Assembly (NCBI GenBank): GCA_964036275.1
Contig: OZ038435.1
Coordinates: forward strand, 18,351,632 to 18,415,631
Direction: 5' to 3'
Source of the DNA: Litoditis marina
Lineage: Eukaryota; Nematoda; Chromadorea; Rhabditida; Rhabditidae
Length of the DNA stretch: 64,000 nucleotides
Positions 33,895 through 46,800 of this stretch are shown here, in pieces. The first letter of the stretch is position 1. Every line of letters begins with the position of its first letter. The position numbers and the translations under genes were made by a program. The notes beneath the pieces were generated by a model. The model was not told the origin of the DNA. It made no database searches and saw nothing but the letters and a program-made list of their open reading frames with translations.

Positions 33895-34500
33895 GAAAGA
33901 GAGAGGGGGGGGGGGGGGGGGAGTGGGAGAGGGAGAGGGAGAAGAGAGAGGGAAGAGGGAGAGGGAAAGTGGGAGAGGGAGAAGAGAAAGAGAGATAGGG
34001 GGGGGGAGGAGGAGAGGAAAAGCGAGAAGAGAGAGGGAGAGGGAAGGGAGAGGGAGAGGGAAACAGAGATGAGGGAGAGGGAGAAAGAGAGGGGGGAGAG
34101 GGAGAGGAGTGGAAGAAAGAGAGAGGGAAGAGGGAAAGTGGGAAAGGGAAGAGAAAGAGAGAGAGAGGGCAGAGGGAAAAGGGGAGGTAAGAGAGAAACA
34201 GAGATGAGGAAGACAGAACACGTGGTGATAGGGTGGAGAACAATATAGGAGAGAGAGGGAGGGAGAAAGAGAAATAGCGACAGAAAGAGAGGAGGGGGAC
34301 GGGAAAAGTGGGTAGAGAAAAGAGAGAAAGAGAGGCGAGGGAGAATGAGAGAGGGCAGGGCAAGTAAAAGGATGAAAAAGAGAAAGAGAAAGAAGGAATA
34401 TGAGCGAACGTGAAAAAAGGGATGGAACAAGAGGAGAGCAAAAAAGAGCGACAGATAAGTTGAGAGGAGGAGAAAGGGCGAATCTAAAAAAAAGAGACAG
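33895..34500. repeat. 600-bp polypurine tract (GA/G-rich)
   Basis: Nearly all plus-strand bases are A or G, in GAGAGG and GGGAGAGGGAGA units, with a G run at 33907-33920. The minus-strand frames of up to 242 codons are Ser/Leu/Pro/Phe low complexity and not genes. Confidence 0.9.
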
Positions 34501-34509
34501 GAGGCTGCA

Positions 34510-35863
34510 ACTGAAATAACTTCATCAACTTTAAGTACTGCAACACTGTGGTTTTTGATGATCAGAGAGAAAAGACCAAGATTCAAACAATTTATCTACA
34601 TACAAGATACACTACTGTTTTCATGTTGTAACTTGCAAAACTTCCCCCAGAGTATAAATGAACAATAGATCATAAGGTGAATTCTTGGGAACAACATCCC
34701 CCTAACCTGTATTTCAAGAATTATAGCACTCAACAACAAGTGATCGACCAGACATGAAGGAAACAGAACACAAAATAGTTGGAAACACTGGGAGAAAACA
34801 CGCGTTGTTGTAAATTACTATACTCATATTAAGTTATTTATTTGAACAAACATATTGTGTCACTAGGACGTTTTGGATGTTATAGTTATATGAATCGTCT
34901 CACCCAAAAATCGTCTTGAATCAGGGTCGAAACGATTTTGGAGCACATCTTTCACTGAGCACACTTATATAACGATTACTATACTCTTTTTCATTCATTT
35001 CTGAGACTCTTACAGTGCGACCACGAACTTTCCATCGAATGTTTTCTAATGCAAAATTCAACGTTGTCGAGAACACTTTCGACGCTCTTTGAATTAGGGA
35101 AAAAAGGGAAAGAAGGGAAGTAGACCTAGTTGGAATTTGTAGATTTTTTGATAACGTTTGGAACGCAATCGAACTTTCTCAAATATAGTGTTGAGGGGTT
35201 ACGGTTGTGATATTAAATTTGCTCGAATACTAAAAAAAAATACAAACTACAAACCTCTGAAAAACCGCTGCAACTCAAAATACCGGACTCGCCGATTTCG
35301 CAACTTAAAATACCGGGGTCAGCCAGATGTCGCCTGGACTGTTTGAAATTCATGAGGAGGTGCAGGCTAATTCGACACCAGTATTTAAGCCTGCATCTTC
35401 TCCGGTATTTTAAGCTGCTAGTGTTTTCACAGACAGAGCAACCTCTATGATTTCCTTCTGTTAAAACGAATTACCGTGAAATTGTGTTGTATGGTGGTCT
35501 ACAATAGTTGAAAAACATATATAAACTAGAACAAAAAAAACCGAAATCCGCTCGAACATGGCTCAATTGTGAGTTTTGATTCATGCGAAATCTGTTTGCG
35601 TTGGTGTGTACGCGGTGTACACTGCCATTCTGACCTTAATCCCAAAATTTGTGGTTTGAGTGTTTTTTATAACCACAGAAGTTATGGTTAAAAGAAGAGA
35701 AAACTTAGAATAATCTGCAAAAATTCATCTCATTCTGTTATTTTGTGAATGAAAATGATTCTGGATAGGAGAGAATAAAGAATGAAGTTCTGTGTTTGTA
35801 GTTTGATCTCATTGCACATACCAACAAACTTTTGATGATAAGCCTTACAAGATCTTGATGAAC
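34510..35863. other. Intergenic, nothing recognised
   Basis: AT-rich sequence. A short stretch at 35270-35420 repeats AAAATACCGG-type words (CTTAAAATACCGGGGTC and its rough complement CCGGTATTTTAAGCTGC), a small inverted repeat. No coding exon seen. Confidence 0.4.
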
Positions 35864-36001
35864 TTGTATACTGTAAGTCAATTGCAAAATCACGTGAAAC
35901 ATGTTAAACACAGCAGAACTCAGAAACGTGCGATGATAAAGTGCACGATTCCTCTCTAGAATGCTAACTGTATGTGACTATTCAATTGACTTAAAGCATA
36001 T
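35864..36001. repeat. CACGTG inverted-repeat element, copy 3
   Basis: The ends TAAGTCAATTG and CAATTGACTTA are inverted repeats. The inside carries CACGTGAAACATGTTAAACA and ACTCAGAAACGTGCGATGA, matching copies at 22050, 29236 and 37808. Confidence 0.65.
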
Positions 36002-36761
36002 CTAACAGTTGAAGAGCGGTGAAATGACTTAGTACAAAGGTTCATTAGTGCATTTTCAGATAAGTACAGCCCGCGAACAAAACAAGAAACCAGTTTCAAA
36101 ATGGAAAACTTCGCTCGACCAACTGCTATCTCTATTTCACGAACTACATTCTGTTCCAAACATGTGATGTACTCGAGATATGACTTGTGGTCGCTTTGGT
36201 AAAGCAGCGGATTGTTTTGGTGACGTCTGCTATGTTAGCAGTTTGATGTCGCGGTTGTTCAGGCCCCGTTCCGATTTTTTGCTGTGTCCAGACTAGATAT
36301 AACCAAAATTTAATCATTTCGTATGATTTTTTCATGTTGTTAAGATATTTAGAGTCACCATTTCATAGTAATAATATGAGATACCATAAGGAAAACAACA
36401 CTAAAAGTAAACCGTGGTTCAGCAGTTGTTGTGTTGAAGGCTGTTAAAAGCTGCAAGAAGAAGGTTTTCGGAGAAGGGCAGGTTGTTTTTGAGTGAGTAA
36501 ATGACCTTGAAACAATGATGTCAACATTTGGTGAAAAGAGAGAACAGAAAAGTCACGCAGAAAGGAAGAGGAAAGCAAAATATACGTTCAAAACTACGTG
36601 ACTATTCCGTAACTGATACGTGTAAATGCTGATCGAGGGCAGATGATTGTCATTGGTGCAAAATGTTCGAAAAATCATAAAAAAAAAAGTAACGACTAAT
36701 TCACAGAAAACTGTCCTTTCTCATTCCGAACGAGCTGAACTATGTCGATTTGACAAAAAAT

Positions 36762-36866
36762 GGGCACTTTTAGAAAGTGAACATTGAAGCCGTGTGTTGG
36801 AAGCGCGGGCCCAGTCCGGGCACCCTGGCCCCACCAGGCGGGGGATCAGTGATCAGACATCAGTGC
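36762..36866 (+). repeat. Direct repeat, AGAAAGTGAACATTGA unit 1
   Basis: GGGCACTTTTAGAAAGTGAA, then a GC-rich centre with CCAGGCGGGG, then GTGATCAGAC. Repeated 307 bp downstream at 37069-37152. Confidence 0.5.
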
Positions 36867-37068
36867 ACTCGAATGGCACAATTGTAACACTTTCATCCAA
36901 ATATGCTCTGTTTTAATATTTTACAGTACGATATGGTAATTGGAAATTCCTCCTTGCAGTGCGATCACAGTACACGATCATAATTTACAAAGTTTGCTCG
37001 AAGAGCGATGGGATCAAACTACAGAAATAAACTCGAAATTGAAGCAACGAGGTTTATTTTATATGAAA

Positions 37069-37152
37069 TGGGAACTTTCAGAAAGTGAACATTGACGCAT
37101 AGTGAACCACAGTCCCCACCCAATTAGGCGGGGAAGATGAAGTGATCAGGCA
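37069..37152 (+). repeat. Direct repeat, AGAAAGTGAACATTGA unit 2
   Basis: GGGAACTTTCAGAAAGTGAA followed by AGGCGGGGAAGATGAAGTGATCAGGC-like sequence. Shorter and AT-richer than unit 1. Confidence 0.5.
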
Positions 37153-37807
37153 CAAACCGCTCCGGTAGCAATCCCTTGAAAACATCATTAGATACCTCTT
37201 CTCTCATGAGATTGCAACCTCTCATCAATTGCTCATGAGGTTAGATTGATTGCTATGCGACAATAAGTTAACGAGTAGCTCACGAGGTATTCATGAGTGA
37301 GAAAATTATATGAGTTTCTCATTAAAATGGATGGATTCACATGCCGCCTAAAACACTCGAATAGGATATTTATATTCATTCATATATGTTCCGTTTGGTT
37401 TTCGAAAGAACCTATATTAGTAGACCAAAAGTGAAACAAACTTCAATGTTCTGGGTAATAAACGTCAAAAATTATGAATTTCGAAAAGCAACGGCATCGA
37501 AATACAAACACGACATGATATCACTCTGCAGAAAATCTTCTCCTAGCCTTGATCACTTTTTCTCATCTTCCGCACTTTTCTCTCCTTTTCAATTAGTTTT
37601 TTTGAGCAAGTTTCGGTGTAGAGAATTGCATCGAAACAGCTGATTATCTAGTTGCGAATAGAGAAAAAAGAATGGAACCAGATTGGGGAATGGATCAATC
37701 GGTTTCTCTATTGGATAGGGGCAATACAGGTGCACTGACCAAAGGAGAAATAGTTTTTAGAGAGTTTCCAGATTCTGAACAATACACATTTTCTACAGCT
37801 TTCAGAA
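37153..37807. other. Intergenic; CTCATGAG-rich patch, no gene
   Basis: Between 37195 and 37330 the words CTCATGAG, CTCATCA and TTCATGAG recur. The 85-codon frame at 37386-37643 has no splice or domain support. Confidence 0.4.
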
Positions 37808-37950
37808 TCAAATCAACTATACTATAAGTAAGTTGGTTAGTCACGTGAAATGAGCATTGTAATGAGGCATCGTGCACTTTGTCATTGCACGTTTCTGAGT
37901 TCTGCTGTGTCTAACATGTTTCACGTGACAATGCAATTCAGATTAAAAGT
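37808..37950. repeat. CACGTG inverted-repeat element, copy 4 (reverse)
   Basis: Contains the complement of the family core: TCATTGCACGTTTCTGAGTT, then GCTGTGTCTAACATGTTTCACGTG. Confidence 0.65.
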
Positions 37951-39717
37951 ATACATCCGCTTTTTCGAGTTTTTTTAATTATTTCGAGCTCTGCCGTGTC
38001 TACGGACTGCTGGTCAAATTGTAATCACGATTTGGTCCATCTCTGCATCAGAATCATCAAGGTATTTTCTCATCTGTGCCACTTGATAATACCGCATCAA
38101 AAAAAGATAGAAACATTATCAGAAAATTGTGACCACAGTTGCTGCCAGTAAAAAGTATAGATCATTGACTGTAGAAAGGTATTGGAACATTTTTGACAAA
38201 ATACCGGACACCAGAATTAAAATATGTAAGAATGAAGTCTTAGTTCTCGTGCATGAATCAACGTCAGTTCCTAGATAAACGAATAAATTCATTAGTTTGT
38301 AGGTTCTTGGAAATCAGAGAGAAGTGCATGTAGAGGGGGAAAGAGAAAAAAAGCATTGTAATCTCTCAGTTGATCTCTCGGATGCAGCATGGTTTCCTTT
38401 CGTTTTCAAACAGGTTTTTCTTTGTTTCCATAAATGTTTCACTGGGTCGATAAATAGAAGTCGATCCTAGATAGTTTTCAAACTGAGTACATGTGTTGAA
38501 AACACCAACCAGCACTACATATGTCTTTTAAATCTTATTGGTTTCCAATGGATAGTAGAATTCTTTGTGAAGTCTTTTCTGCGGTAAAACGCCAGGTTGA
38601 GAATCGTATACATAACAAAGTCCGGTATACAGTACTATACTCAGACGATGAACATTGCATTTGATACTGCCCACTTTGCTATTACACGTCGTGATCTTCT
38701 GCTGTGTTCCTAGGTTTCACGTGCTTTTCTCACTAGGAGCTAGTTGATAGTTGCTGGCAAACTAATACCCAGAAGTTGCACATTCCATTTCACATTCCAT
38801 TTCAGATAGGACATAAAAAGCTGGTAAAGTATGTTATAAACTCTTATTATAGAAGTATAGTTATCTGGCCCACTTACAATTCTCATTGAAATGGACGGAG
38901 CCGTAGGAAACGCATGACAGTTGCCGCCGAATAATAAAGTGTGGGATTGACGTTGTAGTCACGTGGAAAATTACTAGTCGACTTTTTACTCGCACGAAAC
39001 TTGTTCAGCACATGACACAGCAAAAAATGACAGGATGCACACCTGCTATGGTTTATTCTGATTTCACGTGTTTATTCCGGGTATAAAACTATTTTGAGAA
39101 GTTGTGAGGAATCCGATTTTGGTAGTTTTTCGTGAGCATTTCGTTGGAACCGTCCCCGATTTGGTTTCTATAAAAGTGGTTAATTGGGTAATTCAAACAC
39201 GGTAAATTGTTGAACGGATTGGTTTTCAGAATTTTCCTTGTCGATTTGGCCTATAATTCTAGATTCATTCTCTTTCGCAACTATTGACTTACACCCGCGT
39301 GAATGTGTGAATCACTGTCATGCCATTTCCTTTCTCGCCGATTTCTGCCGAAAACATATGATTGTGGAAGAATTATCATAATTATTCCATTCATTACACG
39401 TCGAATTCTTGTATCTTATACCATATATGATGAATTTTATTAGTTATACACCTAAATACTAAATTTGTAGTTTGTAACGGTTCGCAAATTTTTCGAACCA
39501 TTTTTAGGTGAGGAAAACCTACCCACAATTAGGATAAACCGTATCTTTGAATTCGACAAAGATCTTTACGTTCCCTCCTGTGATTCAACTTTTTATCATC
39601 GATTTACTAGTGGTGGGTGCACGTAACTCGGTAGGAAAGTTGTGGGAGATGAGTGGCTATAACTATAACCTTTCAATAAATGTTTTGAAGCAGGGCAGCT
39701 CGTGTATTTATGGCGGT
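37951..39717. other. Intergenic, no gene seen
   Basis: AT-rich. A degraded piece of the CACGTG family may lie at about 38650-38725 (CTGCTGTGTTC..TTTCACGTG). No exon supported. Confidence 0.4.
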
Positions 39718-40004
39718 TTACACATGCAACCAGGTTGCATGCAACCAAAATGCAACCGGGTTGCATGTGTTAAGAAATTTCGGTTGCTTTTCAAATGCAA
39801 CCGGGTTGCTTTTGGTTGCTGTTCAAATGCAACCAAACACTCAATTTTTGCACATTTTCCGGTTTTCAATGCAATTTGGTTGCATTTGGTTGCATTTGAA
39901 AAGCAACCAAAAGCAACCCGGTTGCATTTGGGAAGCAACCAAACTGTCTTCACACATGCAACCTGGTTGCATTTTGGTTGCATGCAACCCGGTCGCATGT
40001 GTAA
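39718..40004. repeat. 287-bp palindrome built from GCAACC/GGTTGC hexamers
   Basis: Ends TTACACATGCAACC and GGTCGCATGTGTAA. Arms of about 125 nt are near-perfect reverse complements around a short centre near 39850-39880. By eye there are 20 exact GCAACC or GGTTGC hexamers, often as GCAACCgGGTTGC pairs. Matching long frames on both strands result from this structure. Likely a foldback/MITE-type element. Confidence 0.8.
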
Positions 40005-40751
40005 TTGGCCTGTATTTATCTGTATCTTCTTATAGGATATACTTTTTCCTTTTTTGTGCACTACTGGATTGTATGAGATATCAATATAGCTCTCCTGGCT
40101 TTCTATCTGTGTTCATAGATGAACCCCACACTTAGGTCATCAGAACAGCAGATTTATAAGATTTTACAGAGATTTACAAGACAATACAAAGCTTAGAACA
40201 TTTATTTGAGCCCAAAAGTACGGTGTAATTGAGGCCCGGGCTGACTTGAGGGTTACATTTAAACCACAGCCACGCGGAGCTGCGTATAAATTTTCAATAT
40301 TGAACATTTTTCGATTTTTCAATTTTTTCATCAAATTTGAGAACTCAAATGAGAACTCAAATCAAAATTTGTTCTCTTTCTCAAATTTTCAGGAAAAGAT
40401 GTCTTTTCTACTTTGTACATTGTTTCAATATTCATGGTTTGGCCCAGATTATACCCCACTCTCTGAATAAGATGATTTCACTTGCCTGCTCGCGCTTTAC
40501 ATCAACACACATTTACCTATTTTTTTCATGATGTGCCCTCCACTTGCAATGTCCTTCTTTCTTTTGTTTGATTCAGTTTATCCCTCCTGACCTACTCTCT
40601 TCCAAAACTTGTGTAGTGAAGAAACTACCGTGGTTTCTCAGAAGAAAGTGATCTACCTGAACTCCTGGGTCGTCGGTTGTTTGTAGTTTGTGTTTTCCTT
40701 CCCGCTCAAGTATATTGTGTATGTGATATGATGTTTAATGTCTATTTCTAG
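40005..40751. other. Upstream region of the long plus-strand gene
   Basis: AT-rich, no coding exon. It ends with an acceptor TATTTCTAG at 40743-40751 that precedes a 69-nt 5' leader, so either trans-splicing or an upstream 5' exon is implied. Confidence 0.4.
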
Positions 40752-40820
40752 GTTCGACTGCAGCTGTAGAAGTCATTCTCAAATACCTGGCCGACTTTCC
40801 GTTCGTCAAAAAATCCGTTC

Positions 40821-43800
40821 ATGCCGAGCTGGAAAAAGGGCAAGAAAAGTCGCAGTGTCAACGACATTGTGAGTTCCTAGTGTGGTGTTGGTTATTTCAA
40901 ACTAATGTGAGTTGATGAATGCTCTGGTTTCTTCTTCAAGAAACGTGGTAGTTAGGGTAGGGAAGTGGTCAGAACCGTTTCTCGTTTTTGACGAGAAAGG
41001 TCTGTAGTCTTCTGCGAACATATGTCATGGAAAAAAACCAAGTTTCTGTAGTCAGATTTCTGGCAGAGTTGGCCAAGTAGATTTTTTAACACAAAATATA
41101 GATTATGGGATTTGAGGTATTCCAAGCGAAAATCGGGCTTATTTTATGCACTGCAGTCAGACCTCACCGGTGTGTGACAATGATATGTCAGAACTTACAG
41201 TTGTGCATGTTTTTAACCTTTGACCTTTCAGCCCGTGGAGAAAAAGCCAGACCAATTAATCCAAAGTCTGGACGACGCCGATTTCCGCGATCTTCTCAAC
41301 AACTGCGCCCGGCCGACCTACAGTAGAACATCTTCTGTGAGTTAAACTTAGTAAGGAGTAATGTCTGGCGGATATTCAAGCAGCTCTCGTTCTTTGTGGG
41401 AGTCCTCTAAATCATTGTATAAATCACCCTGAATTGTTTTTTTCTCTAAAGCAAGCTCGCTACTCAGACAACGGCTTTTCTCAGGTACAAGAACGGGACT
41501 TCCCATGTCCCGGTACTCTCCCGGGACGGTACCAAGAATTACGGTAGAAATGGAGCATATTTGCTTATAATATTCTCCTATTTTTTCATCATTTGTGCAA
41601 ATCTGCTCCATTTCTTGGTACCGTCCCGGGAAATGGGACGTCCCGTTCTTGTACCTGGGACAAGCGCCTGCTGAGTACTTGAGCCATTTTGGCTACTCAG
41701 TGCTCAGTCAAGCTCACTAGATATTTAGTCGTCATTTCAAACGATCCTTTTCAAGTTCCACGCGGCACACGCCAAATTATTGTTTTTCTTCACAAATAGG
41801 TATAAAATGTAGGATTTCCTGATGTGTGAGGATTCATGGGCGAATTTTATGACTTCTCTACCAAGACGCTGGTGAGGTCCCACTAGCTATTAATAACAAC
41901 CCCGTTTTTGGATTAAAATATTTCAAATTTCAACTTAAATTTATATAAGATTTTCCAAGTTGTTGGTAGGTTTTTATCATGAGTGAAGATACTCACTTTC
42001 TTTGTATTCCAGGGTTTCCTCGGCTTTCAAGGCGTGCGTGGGGACAGTCTGGAGGAACGAGAGACGAGTGCCGTTGTGAAGGTGTGCGAGAAGGGGCTGA
42101 GAGACGAGGACGCAGCCAAGGAGAAGATCAGGAAGGAACAGAGAGGTAACCACTTTTGTCTAGTAGAAGCGCACACCAATATGTGACTGTTTCATGGGAA
42201 GGGACCCGTTTCTCGATGTGAAAACGAAAACGTCTTCATTTTTCATTGAATACAGGCGAATGGCGAATTTTCTGGATATTGGATGCTGGCGAAAATAGCT
42301 CGTTTTTGTAATCATTCTGGCTATTAGGACAACTGGTCTGTATTTGCATAAAAAATCGGAAAATTGTCATGAGTTGAGGTTGTGCAGAAAGGGAGCTCCT
42401 TCTCATCTCACGCCTTGAAAGCTTGAGCGAGCTTGCTTCGATTTGATGCACAACTAAAATCTTTCATCATTTCAATGAGAAAAAAAAGGTTCCTTGATAC
42501 CCATACTTGTTTTTCCGTAACTGTTTATGTAGCTGTATACACCAGGCGCAAAGTCGGGTAGTTTTTTTTAAATTGAAATAATTGGATACGGTCACTGGAG
42601 GGAAAAAAAAACTACCCCGCGGGATGCGGCGGGCTGATTTCAAATAATGGTGCTACAACCACTGTTGTGTGATCTCACTATTCTCCTATTTCAGCCATAC
42701 GTGAAATAATTCAAGACCGGTGCAAAAAAGTGAGCGAGAAGCATACACCAGCAAGGTTGTCCGAATAGTCACAAAATTTCGAAAAACGGACTACTTTTCA
42801 GCCGAAAACATGAAAATCGGTCTACTTTTGATAAAAAATTCTAAATTTTCACGTGTTCACATCTGAAAACGGCTTACTTTTTGTCGCTTAGTCAGACCTT
42901 ACTGGTGTATGGCGAGAAGACATTGAAAAGTGAGCTGTGGGAGTAAAAACTCAAAATGTTTGTAATTTTGCCTAGAATCAACCAGATACATGATCCCTTA
43001 AAATTACCACGAATCCATGAATGTGAGTCTCAGTCTCTCATTCCTTATCAAAACAAGGGTATATTTTATGTATGATTTCAGCCGGTAAACGTGGTTCGAA
43101 AGAGTCGTCTCCTCCCGCCCCGAATTGGTCGAGATCTCCCTCGCCGCCCATCCAATACTATCCATCGGCACCAGCGGCACCCTTCTCCAATAAAGCGTAC
43201 GTTGTCTTCCAATATCCAATTATCGATTTTAGCAGTTTGTCAGCTACTAGACGAATAACCAGGCAAAATCAGCTCTATTCGAAAATATCTAGCGTCAGGA
43301 CATGGGACAATGGGACTCATTATAATGTTTTTTTTCCTCCCTGAAGTATAGTCGGAGCTTACTTGCAAGTAGGGATGAACCATTGCCGGTTGCAGAGCCT
43401 CTCGGGTTCTGTAAGGAAATAAAGTTTGTTTGTACATTGTCCCGAAGTCAGCAACAAAAAAAAACTACCATTAAAGTTTATTTGCTGCTGGGTACCAGAA
43501 GCAATAAGAAAGAATGTTCTGGGTACCAGATGCTTTCAATGTCGTACTTTAATTGACTTTTTACAGAGTCAACCTGGATTCCAAAGACATTGATTTCATC
43601 GACGCGTGAGTGTTTTCTTGGAATTCGGATTGCTGGAATATGGAATAAATTTGTTTATATTGAAATTGATAGTGTTATGTGTATAGTGTATTAGTATCCT
43701 TTTTTTCTATAATGGTCGAAAATTAAGCGATTTGTATAGTCAACAGAACTTTTCAAAAATTAAATATAGTGACGCTGGAAAGGTCATTGAGAATTGTATG

Positions 43801-46800
43801 ATTATGGAACAGTGGATGGTTACAGCTCTAGCAAGAATTTCGGTTTTCAAATTGTGTTCTTCAGGGGCGACGTTGAGATGACGGATCTATCGGGAATCCC
43901 GCCTCCCAGCCCGCGGCGCTTTTTCAGAGGTTAGTTGTTAGTCTCTTTTTTGGATCGTGTTGGTGGTTTGTAGTTACCAAGTATTAACATTCTTGTACGG
44001 TTGGTGTTAGTGAGTTTCAGCTTCATCTTATCATCTTACTGTAACGTAGATTATAAAGATTCTAGTGAAAAACTAGATCTCAAACAGTTTTAACTCTTTT
44101 AAAGCTCTTCCTTGGTCTTGGATATCGGTTCAGACCGTATGAGAAGTTATGGCTCTGACGGCGACTCATTCTCAATTTTTTGAAAGCTATTGAAAACTGT
44201 TTGCACGAATCCTTATTTTTCCAGGAAACCACGAGGAAACGGTGCAGGAATACGGTCAGAACGACGTTGAGATGGGTCTGATGGGCGGAGGGAGTTCCTC
44301 GGGCTTCAGAGGGTCATCGGTGGGGGGAATGGGGGTTCGCGACGGGGCCATGTACGACTACATCAATACCAACAGCCACAAATGGCCGACTGATCCGAAG
44401 GAGGTATGGTATTCAGGCATACACATACCCTAGTACATACACGTATCACGTTTTCCGAATTCCGAAAAGCCGGAAAAATTCAAACTGACTTCTTTTTGCA
44501 CTTTTTTGATGCAGATTCGTCATGTTTCACGTACTTGAACGAAAAACTGGTTTCGTTTGGTTAATAAGTCACACCTTACTGGTTACTGGTGTATAGTTAT
44601 TCATACACGAGTGAAGTGATTGAGTTCACCACATGGTCAACCAATGAACCAACCTATAAAAAGTGGCAACGGCTTCATCACCTTGTATCTAAACTTTCAT
44701 GGTACTTCATGCTCTTTGTCTCAGAGAGGAGGTTCACGAGAGTGAAAGATAGAGAGCGAGAAAGAGAGAATCGACAAATATTCAGTACCTAAAAGGCGAT
44801 AATAATTTGACATTACGTGAAAGAATCTTCGACCATATGCATATTTTCTGGCGATTTCAGGATTTCCTGAGCGAGCGGAGCGGAGGAGTTCTCAATCGTC
44901 ATCAGACAATCATGCCACCACGTCAGTTTATGTTTTAAAAAGCCATATTGAACAAATGAATTTGGAACTGGACTAATTGGCTTTTTATGGCGAAATGTTG
45001 CGTAACTTTTCCATTGTCAGAGTTTTTCGAGCGATTAATGTTACGGTGAGTCAGCATCAGTTGATCCTCTGCAGTTTTTTTGTATGCCACTGTAATGCAG
45101 ATAATCCACTGTGTGGTGGCGTTTCTTGTGTAAGAGAGAAGTCTTAATATTTATTATTGATTATTGATTGTGCCTGCATAATTTTCTCCCATCTTGCAGA
45201 GAACGAGGGGATGTTCTCGAGTTTCTCGGACGATCTGATCGGAACCGACGAGATTCCGTTGCTGAATCCGTCCCATATGCCGTTGCCACAGACGGCTCAG
45301 CTGGTCCGCCTCGACTCGGGGGTCAGTGGAGATGCTTATCCTGGAGGGGGGGGGGGTTATGATATAGTTTTGGGTGGTCTTGGTCAACTTATAGGGGATT
45401 GTTCATGGATGGAAATGGTAGTTTAGTGGTACTCGGGCTGTCGGTGAAGATATTCATCCAGGACCATGTCGGCTCAGTGACCGGGGGGGGGGGGGGGGGT
45501 TGTGTGTAGATAGAAGGATAGGGTTAGGTATGGGTAAAAACTCGAAAGGAACGGGGGAGGTGCTTCAGAATTTCAGACATGGTTTTGACTAGTTCTGTAT
45601 GGATATAGGTATTGCCATGGTGCGCTGGTTACCTGATGGTTAACCCCGGTTGTTGACAGGGAGATCCTAAGTAAGTAGGCTTGAGGGATCGATAACTATT
45701 TCAAAATTGTTGCAGTGGTAGGAAACAACGCTATACCCATAGGAGACCAACATTTGACCTTTCAGCTGTCATGGGGTGGGGGAGGGCAGATGTTCAACTC
45801 TACAAAATCTTGAATCGTTACTTCTCACATATACGGTGTGGAAAACGATTACGAGGTACATGAGGCTGTAAGGGAGACTGCAGCATTTCGCCGGGTTTAT
45901 ACTTGAGCGTTCTTTTGTGATGCGGGTTCAGGAACATTAGATTGAGAGTTGTTTGTTTTGATGGGGGATGGGGGTGTGATTGGTGTGTCTCCTATTGAGA
46001 ACACTAGGTCTCCTGTTCTGTTAATTTGGTATAGGGTTCGAAATCTACGCTTCTCTCTCAGTGCTCCGCTTACCCGAAAGACAGGTTTGGTCGATGAGTA
46101 ATTGTCCGCAAAATGTCTTTATATACTGGTTGACATTGAATTCAGTCGTGGTTTGTTTGTCTATGTTTGTCTGGTGAACTCACATCAGTCGGAGTCTACT
46201 ATTCTTGTATGGAGTTTTTTACGGAGTGCCGAGCTTCTAGACTATGCAGCTGAGATGGATAAATGCAGCTGAAAAGCAGACTTAACGTATGTATGGTATC
46301 ATTGACCCTCGTATCTGATAGCGTGATTTTGTCTGGTGTTCGTTGGTTTCATAGTCTGGTATGCAAAGAAAATACTCTCCCCTTATCTATATGTAACCAC
46401 CTGTGTTTTTCGCATTCAAAGCAGTAAGCAGTCTCATGGTGTGGGAACTTTCCATAATTGGCCCCCAGGGTGGGTTCCACTCATTAATACATCTGGGAAT
46501 ACAACCTTTATCTGTACCTAATGAGAAGAGATAATGATGACTACTACGCGGTATCATCTCGTTTTATTCTTTCACAGCCAACCTGGTTCCTGGTTTTTCT
46601 GCTTCTTTCTAATACTCTGAATTTAATGGTAAAATCTAGTTCCAAGTTCTTGCCTGGTTTTATCAGCGGAGGGACAAGTTTTATGACAGAATAGAGTACG
46701 TTCTATGTTGTTTTCAAATTTCAATACTAAATTTCCAAATCCTCCTATATGTTCACGTAGACGTACTCATTCAATTTCCATCGCAATAGTTTTATGTCTG

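Noticed and set aside
33788..34586. Minus-strand frames of 112-242 codons
   Set aside because: Products of the polypurine tract read as CT repeats, open in all phases with Ser/Leu/Pro/Phe only.
39547..40135. Plus and minus frames of 117-162 codons with NATRLHLG-like repeats
   Set aside because: They appear on both strands because the GCAACC palindrome translates alike in each direction.
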